Source: an uncultured Synergistaceae bacterium (GTDB lineage Bacteria > Synergistota > Synergistia > Synergistales > Aminiphilaceae). Taken from it: DNA of 38,004 nucleotides. Made by a program: the position numbers and the translations under genes. The notes under the pieces are model-generated. The model saw nothing but the letters and a program-made list of their open reading frames with translations. It had not been told where the DNA came from and did no database searches. Location of the stretch: assembly GCA_937868015.1 (NCBI GenBank), contig CALMLW010000058.1, forward strand, positions 1-38,004. Reading direction: 5' to 3'. Below, piece by piece: positions 22,894-29,130 of the stretch. Each line of letters begins with the position of its first letter. Position 1 is the stretch's first letter.

Positions 22894-24641
22894 GGTCGGC
22901 TTCTCCCCCCCGTCTCTTCTTCTCGGCACAGATAGGATAGGAGCTCCCCCACCAAGGGAGCCGCCACGGCTCCTCCGTGCCCCCCCCCCTCCACCAGCGC
23001 CACCGCCACGAAGCGGGGGTGCCCCACGGGGGCGTACCCCACGAACCAGGCGTGATCCTCCCCGTGGGGGTTCTGGGCGGTTCCCGTCTTTCCCGCCACC
23101 GACACTCCGAAGCGGCGGGCCTGGGAACCGGTTCCTCCCTCCACCACGCTTTCCAACCCCCGCTGCACGAGGCGCAGCGCGTCTTGGGGAAGTTTCATGT
23201 CCACCGAAAGGCCATCCGAGGCCCGGTTCAGGTGGGGCGTCACCAAATAACCCCCATTGGCCACCGCTGCGTACATGCGCGCCACCTGCAGCGGAGTCAT
23301 GAGGACAAAGCCCTGCCCGATGGAGTAATTCGCCGTATCCCCCTGGTACCAGCGATCCTTAAGGCGGGCCCGTTTCCACGCCTCCCCCCCGAGGTTTCCC
23401 GGCACCTCGCCGGGAAGGTCTATCCCCGAAAGGGCGCCAACGCCAAAGCGTCCCGCCCACCGGCTGAGTCGATCGATGCCCAGCCAAAGCCCCACCTGGT
23501 AGAAAAACGTATCGCAGGAATCCCTGAGGGCCCGATGGACGTTCTCGCTGCCGTGTCCTCCCCGGCGCCAGCACTTAAAAATTCGGTTTCCCACGGCAAA
23601 GGTGCCGGGGCAAAAGACCTGGGTCTGGGGAGAGATCACCCCTTCCACCAGCCCCGCAAGGGCGGGCACTACCTTGAAGGGAGACCCCGGCGGGTAATTT
23701 CCCCCGATGGCTCGGTTCAGCATGGGACGATCGGGATCTTGATTGAGACGGGCCCACTCCGAGGGGGTCACCCCCCAAGTCAGGGGGTTCACGTCGTAGG
23801 TAGGGACAGGGCACAGGACCTTGATGCCCCCCGAGTGGACGTCCATGGCCAAAAGCACGCCCCTCTTCCCCGCCATGAGATCCGACGCCACCCGCTGGGC
23901 CCCCAGATCGAACGTCAGCACAATGTCTTTTCCCTGCCGGGGAGGGCGATGGGCGATTTGACGCTGACGACGCCCCCGGGCGTCCACCTCCACCGCCTCC
24001 TCCCCCATTTCCCCCCGCAAAATCCCCTCGTAGTAGGCCTCGATGCCCAATTTGCCGATCTGATCCCCTCCTCCATACCCCTGCTCCGGGCGGGCCTGTA
24101 GCTCTTCCTTCGTGATCTCCCCCACGTAGCCCGTCACGTGCGCCGCCAGCGCCCCCGCCGGATAGATCCGGCGCCACACGGGCTGGGGAAAGAGTTGGGG
24201 TAAAAAGCTCGCGTCCCCCACCAGGTCGGCCACCTGGGACAGCGTAAGGTTGGTCACCAAGGTCACCGCACGGTAGGGGGCCCAGAACTGACGATCCACC
24301 GCATCGGCCAACATCTGGGTGTCCAAGGGGATACCATGCCGCCGAAATAGGGCCGCCACCTGCTCCATGACCCCTTCCCGCCGAAGGTCTAGGGGGTAAC
24401 CACGGATCTCGAACATCCGGACGCTTTCCGCCAGGGAAAGGCCATTGGCATCGTAAATCACCCCTCGAGGGGGAGTGGTGCGAATCAGCCTGAGGCGGTT
24501 TTCCGCCGCCAAGCGAATGTACTTATCCCCCTGGATAATCTGGAAGGAGTAGAGCCCCAGGCCCAGGCACGCCAGGGTGCCCAGCACAAAGGTCCGCAGC
24601 ACCCTCACCCGAAAGTCGAGGGTCCTGCGGTCACGAGACAC
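22890..24641 (-). CDS. mrdA: Penicillin-binding protein 2 (class B transpeptidase, elongation type)
   Basis: A 583-residue membrane-anchored D,D-transpeptidase that cross-links peptidoglycan with RodA. One N-terminal membrane helix (about 17-36) is followed by the pedestal (TPPRGVIYDANGLSLAE ... HVTGYVGEI). The transpeptidase domain has the active serine in YPPGSPFK (SxxK), a second motif SCD (RDSCDTFFYQVG) and KTGT (VAGKTGTAQNP). The second motif carries Asp where many relatives have Asn (SxN); I recall SxD in other elongation-type PBP2s but have not checked. The start is the GTG at 24641, with AGGAG 7 nt upstream, overlapping the mreD stop by 11 nt. Its place between mreBCD and rodA supports the rod-elongation role over the FtsI role. 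Confidence 0.95.
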   Translation of the reverse strand: MSRDRRTLDFRVRVLRTFVLGTLACLGLGLYSFQIIQGDKYIRLAAENRLRLIRTTPPRGVIYDANGLSLAESVRMFEIRGYPLDLRREGVMEQVAALFRRHGIPLDTQMLADAVDRQFWAPYRAVTLVTNLTLSQVADLVGDASFLPQLFPQPVWRRIYPAGALAAHVTGYVGEITKEELQARPEQGYGGGDQIGKLGIEAYYEGILRGEMGEEAVEVDARGRRQRQIAHRPPRQGKDIVLTFDLGAQRVASDLMAGKRGVLLAMDVHSGGIKVLCPVPTYDVNPLTWGVTPSEWARLNQDPDRPMLNRAIGGNYPPGSPFKVVPALAGLVEGVISPQTQVFCPGTFAVGNRIFKCWRRGGHGSENVHRALRDSCDTFFYQVGLWLGIDRLSRWAGRFGVGALSGIDLPGEVPGNLGGEAWKRARLKDRWYQGDTANYSIGQGFVLMTPLQVARMYAAVANGGYLVTPHLNRASDGLSVDMKLPQDALRLVQRGLESVVEGGTGSQARRFGVSVAGKTGTAQNPHGEDHAWFVGYAPVGHPRFVAVALVEGGGHGGAVAAPLVGELLSYLCREEETGGRSRP

Positions 24642-25098
24642 CTTCGGACTCCTTTCGGTGAGCCAACCAAAGGGCGGCGATGCTCACCAGGGGCAGACCG
24701 AAAATCTGCTGCCACAGGATTTCCGGCCATATGGGAAAGCCGGAGAGGGCGTAAAGCAGTCCCCGGCACCCCCCCAGGGCGGCGTGGCTTCCGGCGGCGA
24801 TGAACAGAAAAATGGCCCCGTGCCGCCCCTGGACCGGGATAGCCTGCCAGAAGATCGCCACCGCCCCCATGACCACCGCCCATAGCGCCGCAGTAAAACC
24901 CGGCAACCCCGTCCATCGCAGGTCCCACAGGAGCCCTCCGACAAAAACCGTCCACAGGGCCTGGGAAGGAGATTCGTCCCCGGCGACGAAGGCGGAAAAG
25001 ACCGCCAAAAAAAACAGTTCGGGGACGGGAAAGATCCCCCCCCCGAGGATCTGTATGAGATCCTGGAGATACCAAAAGGCCCCCGCAACCCACGTCAC
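24631..25098 (-). CDS. mreD: Rod shape-determining membrane protein MreD
   Basis: A 155-residue hydrophobic protein with about five predicted membrane segments, for example ELFFLAVFSAFVAG, FTAALWAVVMGAVAIF and GAIFLFIAAGSHAALG. MreD joins MreC and MreB in the elongasome. Sequence conservation in this family is low, and the assignment rests mainly on size, hydrophobicity and its place between mreC and mrdA. The start is the GTG at 25098, overlapping the mreC stop as GTGA, with GGGAGAG about 8 nt upstream. The stop lies inside the start region of mrdA. Confidence 0.88.
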   Translation of the reverse strand: MTWVAGAFWYLQDLIQILGGGIFPVPELFFLAVFSAFVAGDESPSQALWTVFVGGLLWDLRWTGLPGFTAALWAVVMGAVAIFWQAIPVQGRHGAIFLFIAAGSHAALGGCRGLLYALSGFPIWPEILWQQIFGLPLVSIAALWLAHRKESEGVS

Positions 25099-25871
25099 GG
25101 CTTATTCTCTCCCACGAAGACGGAAACATCGTAGAGCCGAGCCAGGTCCGCCCCAGAGGAGAGCTGGTAGTACCGAAAGCCCTCTCGGACATCGGAGGAA
25201 AGGGCGATATGCCCCAGGGGAATGCCCGGGGGTAACACCTCGCTCGCCAGGGCCGTGGATACCGCCATACGGGGTTCCAGGGCCCTTTCTGCGGGAATAT
25301 AGAGCAAAAAGGTGCGCCCCATGCCGTCTCCCGCCATCACCCCCAGATCCCGGGTCTTTTCCACCACGGCGGGAATCAGGAGCTCGGCGGAAGAGATCAA
25401 ATCCACCCAGGCCTCGTCCTGATCGACCCGGGACACGCGCCCCACCAGAAAGCCGTTCTGAAGGACGGGAGCTCCGGGGCGCACGCCCCGGCGGCCCCCT
25501 GCGTCAATACGCACCTCCTGCCACCACCGATGGGGAGGGCGCAGGGTCACCCGGGCCGATATCGCCCCGATCCCGTCGGGGGGAAGGGGGTCCTTTCGTC
25601 CCCCCAATTCTGACCGGAGGAGGAGATTTTCGCCTTCCAGCGCCTCCAGCCGCTCCTGGAGCTCCCGGCGTTCCGCCGTCCATTGACGGAGCTCCGCCAC
25701 GCCCCTACGCAGCTCCACTGCGGGGTACTCGGGCCACCGTAGGGCGTCTCCCACCAGGGCCATCGCCCCCCGGGTATCCGGAAACTGGAGGGATAACGCC
25801 AAAATGACCCCTCCCAGTCCTCCGGCGAGGAGCGTCTGCACCCACGGTTTGTCCAATTCCTTCCAGAGCAT
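25095..25871 (-). CDS. mreC: Rod shape-determining protein MreC
   Basis: A protein of about 258 residues with one N-terminal membrane helix (WVQTLLAGGLGGVILALSLQ). A short coiled coil follows (ELRQWTAERRELQERLEALE). The periplasmic double beta-barrel part has the family-typical GARVTLRPPHRWW-like start, RRGVRPGAPVLQNGFLVGRV and ALASEVLPPGIPLGHIA. MreC links MreB and PBP2 and activates the PBP2-RodA pair. The frame stays open 58 codons upstream, but the ATG at 25871 has GGGGAGG 5 nt upstream and places the membrane helix near the N-terminus. A 215-nt gap with a probable terminator separates it from mreB. Confidence 0.92.
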   Translation of the reverse strand: MLWKELDKPWVQTLLAGGLGGVILALSLQFPDTRGAMALVGDALRWPEYPAVELRRGVAELRQWTAERRELQERLEALEGENLLLRSELGGRKDPLPPDGIGAISARVTLRPPHRWWQEVRIDAGGRRGVRPGAPVLQNGFLVGRVSRVDQDEAWVDLISSAELLIPAVVEKTRDLGVMAGDGMGRTFLLYIPAERALEPRMAVSTALASEVLPPGIPLGHIALSSDVREGFRYYQLSSGADLARLYDVSVFVGENKP

Positions 25872-26025
25872 GCCAACCTCCCCGCCTGGTGAAATGACCA
25901 TCCCTCGGCAAAAATTTCCACCGAAACAAGGGCGCATCGCGGCCCGCCATTTTTTCTCGAAGAGAGTCCCTCCCGGGCTGGCGATGGATGCCCGGAATCC
26001 CTCCCCGTCCTCCGGCAAGAGATTC

Positions 26026-26059
26026 AAAAAGGGCACACCCCACACGACGGGAAGCGCCC
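26026..26059 (-). terminator. Probable rho-independent terminator between mreB and mreC
   Basis: About 28 nt after the mreB stop the transcript can form an 11-bp stem (GGGCGCTTCCC with GGGGTGTGCCC, one mismatch and two G-U pairs, 7-nt loop), followed at once by TTTTTG. The U-tract is only five long, so it may be partial, lowering mreCD-mrdA expression relative to mreB. The structure was worked out by eye. Confidence 0.6.
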
Positions 26060-26086
26060 TCCTGGCCTCACTCTCCCCAGGTCCTG

Positions 26087-27142
26087 CTAAAACGCGCCCT
26101 TTTCCAGGGCCACCATGGGCCCTTGGCGGGAGTCCAGGTCTTCAAGGATCTTTCCCACTCCCAGGGCCACGGAAAAGAGGGGCTGTTCGGCGGTGATGAC
26201 GGGGATACTCAGCGTTTTCTGAAGCCTCTTTCCCATGCCCCGGAGCAACGCCCCTCCTCCCGTGAGCACGAGCCCCTGGTCAACGATGTCCCGGGCCAAC
26301 TCCGGTTTGGTCTGCTCCAGGGCGTCTTTCACCATGTCTTCAATGCGTAAAATGCTGGGATTTAAGGCTTCGCGCACCTCCACGGAGCTGATCTCCACCG
26401 CCTTGGGGAGGCCATCCATGAGATCGCGCCCCTTCACTTCCATCGTGAGTTCCTCCCCCAGGGGACACGCAGAGCCTAGCGTTATCTTTATCTCCTCCGC
26501 CGTGATCTCCCCCACCAACAGGGTGTAATTCGAGCGGAGCATGGCCACAATGGCCTGGTCCATCTCGTCCCCGGCGTCCCGGAGGGCCTTGTGGACCACA
26601 ATGCCCCTCAGGGAGAGCACCGCCACCTCCGTGGTGCCTCCGCCGATATCTACCACCATGTTTCCCCGGGGCTCGTGGATGGGGAGCCCCGCCCCCAGGG
26701 CAGCGGCGATGGGCTCTTCCACCACGTAGGCCTCCCGGGCCCCCGCTCCCAAGGTGGCGTCAATGACCGCCCGACGTTCCACCTCCGTCACGCAGGCGGG
26801 GACGCAGATCACCACCCGAGGGCGGGCAAAGAGTCGAAACCCTCTATTAACCCTAGACAGAAAGTGGGAGACCATGGCCTCCGTCATGTCGAAGTCGGCA
26901 ATCACTCCGTGCTGGAGGGGGCGCACCGTCACCACCCCTGTGGGGGTCTTGCCCACCATGGCCTTAGCCGAAGTGCCCACTGCGATGACGCCCCCGCTCC
27001 CCTTTCGTCCCGTGCGACGCACCGCGATGGCTGAAGGTTCCGTGTTCACGATACCCTTCCCCCGAACGTAGACCACCACGTTGGCGGTGCCTAAATCAAT
27101 GCCCACATCGCGGCAAAACAAGCCGCTAAGCCAATTGAACAC
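26087..27142 (-). CDS. mreB: Rod shape-determining actin homologue MreB
   Basis: A 351-residue bacterial actin that forms membrane-bound filaments guiding lateral wall synthesis. The N-terminal MFNWLSGLF can act as a membrane-binding amphipathic patch. The nucleotide fold shows phosphate-1 VGIDLGTANVVVYVRGKGIV, the connecting stretch EEPIAAALGAGLPI, phosphate-2 VVDIGGGTTEVAVLSL, and the adenosine motif GLVLTGGGALLRGM. The start is the GTG at 27142 with a G-rich but imperfect SD. It follows radC after a 167-nt gap with hairpins but no convincing promoter, and it precedes a probable terminator, so its level may be set apart from mreC-mreD. The radC-mreB order is classical in Firmicutes. Confidence 0.97.
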   Translation of the reverse strand: MFNWLSGLFCRDVGIDLGTANVVVYVRGKGIVNTEPSAIAVRRTGRKGSGGVIAVGTSAKAMVGKTPTGVVTVRPLQHGVIADFDMTEAMVSHFLSRVNRGFRLFARPRVVICVPACVTEVERRAVIDATLGAGAREAYVVEEPIAAALGAGLPIHEPRGNMVVDIGGGTTEVAVLSLRGIVVHKALRDAGDEMDQAIVAMLRSNYTLLVGEITAEEIKITLGSACPLGEELTMEVKGRDLMDGLPKAVEISSVEVREALNPSILRIEDMVKDALEQTKPELARDIVDQGLVLTGGGALLRGMGKRLQKTLSIPVITAEQPLFSVALGVGKILEDLDSRQGPMVALEKGAF

Positions 27143-27309
27143 CGGGATTCCCCCCCACTTTGCTAGCTAAAATTCTTTTTCGACCCTGGACGCCCCCGCA
27201 AAAAGGGCCTCGGACGCCTCGTCCCACCGTGCCCCCTTATCGCCGCAAGGAATCGAAGGGGCCAAGCCCCGCAGAGGGCCCCGGCGATGCCGACTCCGAA
27301 AGAGCCCCT

Positions 27310-27981
27310 CTAAAGGGGGGAGACCCGGACGCATCGACCCCGGGCCAGGACGAAGTGCCCCTCCAGCTCCATGCCCAAAAGGGGCAATCGGCGGGACACG
27401 TGCTCGGTCAGGGCTCGGTCTTCTTGGCTGGGGGATGGATCGCCATCCGGGTGATTATGCGCCAGCACGAAGCGGGTGGCGTCGAGCCGCACCCCCCGGC
27501 GAAAGAGATAGGGCATGTCCAGATAGGCCCCCTCCAACCCCCCGAAGGAAAGGCATCCCTCCTCCAGAAGAACCCCTCGGCGGTTCAGAAAGAGCACGTA
27601 GACGAACTCCCGCTCTTCGTGCGCCACCTGGGCGGCGATCTCCTCCAGACGCCCCTGCCACCCCGCCCGTTCCCCCCGGGGGAGGAGTTCTTTTTGGTAT
27701 CTTCGGGCAAGCTCCAGGGCCGCCGCCACGTGGGCCGCCTTGGCTTTCCCCAGCCCTCGAAACGCCAAAAGCTCGGTTCCCGCAGCCCGAGCCAGCCCCG
27801 ACAGCCCTCCAAAAGCCTCCACCAAGTCCCCCGCCAGGGCCAAGACGTCCCGCTCGCGGGTCCCCGTGCCCAGGAGAATGGCCAAAAGCTCCGCCAGGGA
27901 AAGGGCCCCCGCCCCCTTTTCCCAAAGGCGCTCCCGGGGGCGCTCCCCCGGAGGAAGATCGGCCAGGCCCAAGGGAGTCAC
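27310..27981 (-). CDS. radC: RadC-family JAB/MPN-domain protein
   Basis: A 223-residue protein. The N-terminal half holds the UPF0758 region and a helix-hairpin-helix (LLAFRGLGKAKAAHVAAALE). The C-terminal half is a JAB1/MPN metalloprotease-like domain with the complete JAMM signature H175-x-H177-x7-S185-x2-D188 (AHNHPDGDPSPSQED). Despite its name, a direct DNA repair role is doubtful in the literature I know, and the true substrate is unknown. The start is the GTG at 27981, overlapping the preceding hydrolase stop as GTGA. There is no clear SD, so expression probably depends on coupling. A CCCCT/AGGGG hairpin covers the stop codon region. Confidence 0.94.
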   Translation of the reverse strand: MTPLGLADLPPGERPRERLWEKGAGALSLAELLAILLGTGTRERDVLALAGDLVEAFGGLSGLARAAGTELLAFRGLGKAKAAHVAAALELARRYQKELLPRGERAGWQGRLEEIAAQVAHEEREFVYVLFLNRRGVLLEEGCLSFGGLEGAYLDMPYLFRRGVRLDATRFVLAHNHPDGDPSPSQEDRALTEHVSRRLPLLGMELEGHFVLARGRCVRVSPL

Positions 27982-28616
27982 CGAGGCCAGAAGGGATTCT
28001 GAGCGCGCTCTTCCCCGATGGTGGTCCCGGGGCCGTGCCCCGGAAAAACCCTTAGGGTATCGGGAAGAAGGGCCAAAAGCCCCAGGGAACGATCCAGGGC
28101 CTCCCCATCCCCCCCGGGGAGATCACAGCGCCCCACGCTCCGGGCAAACAGGGTGTCCCCGGAAAAGAGGATCTCTTCCTCCCCGTCTCGGACGAGAAAA
28201 CAGCAACTCCCCGGGGTGTGCCCCGGAGTGGCGATCACCTTCACCTCCATGGTCCCCACGGCAAAGACCTCGCCGGGGCAAAAAAGCTCCCGGGGAGCCC
28301 GGCAGTAAAAGGGCGTGCCCATGTGGGACGAAAGGTTTTTTTCAGGGCAGTCCAACATGGAGGCGTCTTCTCGACTAATCCGTACCGAGGCCCCGGTGCA
28401 CTCCCACAGGAGGTCCACCCCCTGGATGTGATCCGCATGGCCATGGGTGAGGAGCACCCGCTCCAGGGATATCTTTACTCCATCCGAAGGGGCCAGGGCT
28501 CCGCACACCTCTGCGGGGTCTCCCCCGGGATCCACGAAGAAGCCGTGCCCCGCTCCATCGCTCACCAGATACCCATTGGTCCACAGGGCCCCCAGGGGGA
28601 AGCGGCGCCACCACAT
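27978..28616 (-). CDS. Metallo-beta-lactamase-fold hydrolase, glyoxalase II-like
   Basis: A 212-residue cytoplasmic hydrolase of the glyoxalase II-like (YcbL) branch. The binuclear metal site is complete: H58-x-H60-x-D62-H63 (THGHADHIQG), H133 (TPGHTPGSCCF), D154 (FSGDTLFARSVGR) and H194 (FPGHGPGTTIGEER). The substrate is probably a thioester such as S-D-lactoylglutathione or another thiol ester, but this is not decided by sequence. The start ATG at 28616 lies one base after the dtd stop, with GGGGGAG 6 nt upstream. The rel-dtd-MBL order is widely seen in Clostridia and relatives. Confidence 0.92.
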   Translation of the reverse strand: MWWRRFPLGALWTNGYLVSDGAGHGFFVDPGGDPAEVCGALAPSDGVKISLERVLLTHGHADHIQGVDLLWECTGASVRISREDASMLDCPEKNLSSHMGTPFYCRAPRELFCPGEVFAVGTMEVKVIATPGHTPGSCCFLVRDGEEEILFSGDTLFARSVGRCDLPGGDGEALDRSLGLLALLPDTLRVFPGHGPGTTIGEERAQNPFWPR

Positions 28617-28617
28617 G

Positions 28618-29076
28618 CTATGCTCCCCCTAGGCTGTCTATGATCAGCGTCACCGGCCCCGCGTTGCAGAGCTCCACGGCCATTTCGGCCTGAAAGACCC
28701 CCGAAGCCACAGAGACCCCCCGGGACCTGACGGCGGCGATGAGCCCATCGTACACCTCCCGGGCCTTTTCCGGCAGGGCCGCCCCCAGGAACGAAGGGCG
28801 CCGCCCCCGGCGGCAATCCCCCAAGAGGGTAAACTGGGACACGAGCATCATGGCTCCCCCCACGTCCATCAAAGATTTATTCATTTTGCCCGCTTCATCT
28901 TCGAAGATGCGGAGGTGAATGAGCTTGTCCGCCATCCATTCCACATCCTTGGGGCCGTCCTCGTGGGTCACGCCAACCAGGACACAAAGGCCCTTCCCGA
29001 CGCTCCCCACCTCTTGCCCTTCCACCGAAACCCGCGCCCAGGAAACGCGCTGCACCACGCTCCTCAACGCTCTCAC
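28618..29076 (-). CDS. dtd: D-aminoacyl-tRNA deacylase
   Basis: A 152-residue enzyme that removes D-amino acids (and glycine from tRNA-Ala) from mischarged tRNAs. It carries the family start VVQRVSWARVSVEG, the active-site SQFTLLGDCRRGRRPSF and the Gly-cisPro motif in NAGPVTLIIDS. Length matches the DTD family. The start is the GTG at 29076 with AGGAGAG about 9 nt upstream; a TTG three codons later would align better with the usual MRAVVQRV start and remains possible. It lies 54 nt after the rel stop and one base before the MBL hydrolase. Confidence 0.95.
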   Translation of the reverse strand: MRALRSVVQRVSWARVSVEGQEVGSVGKGLCVLVGVTHEDGPKDVEWMADKLIHLRIFEDEAGKMNKSLMDVGGAMMLVSQFTLLGDCRRGRRPSFLGAALPEKAREVYDGLIAAVRSRGVSVASGVFQAEMAVELCNAGPVTLIIDSLGGA

Positions 29077-29130
29077 CCCCTGGATCTCTCCTGGATTTTC
29101 CCCCGACGCTCCTCTGGAGATGATCGAAGG

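Noticed and set aside
27143-27309. Promoter for mreB
   Set aside because: Only weak pairs were found (TTGGCC-18 bp-GATAAG; TTGCGG-18 bp-AAGAAT), each with four or fewer matches per box; not supportable without transcript data.
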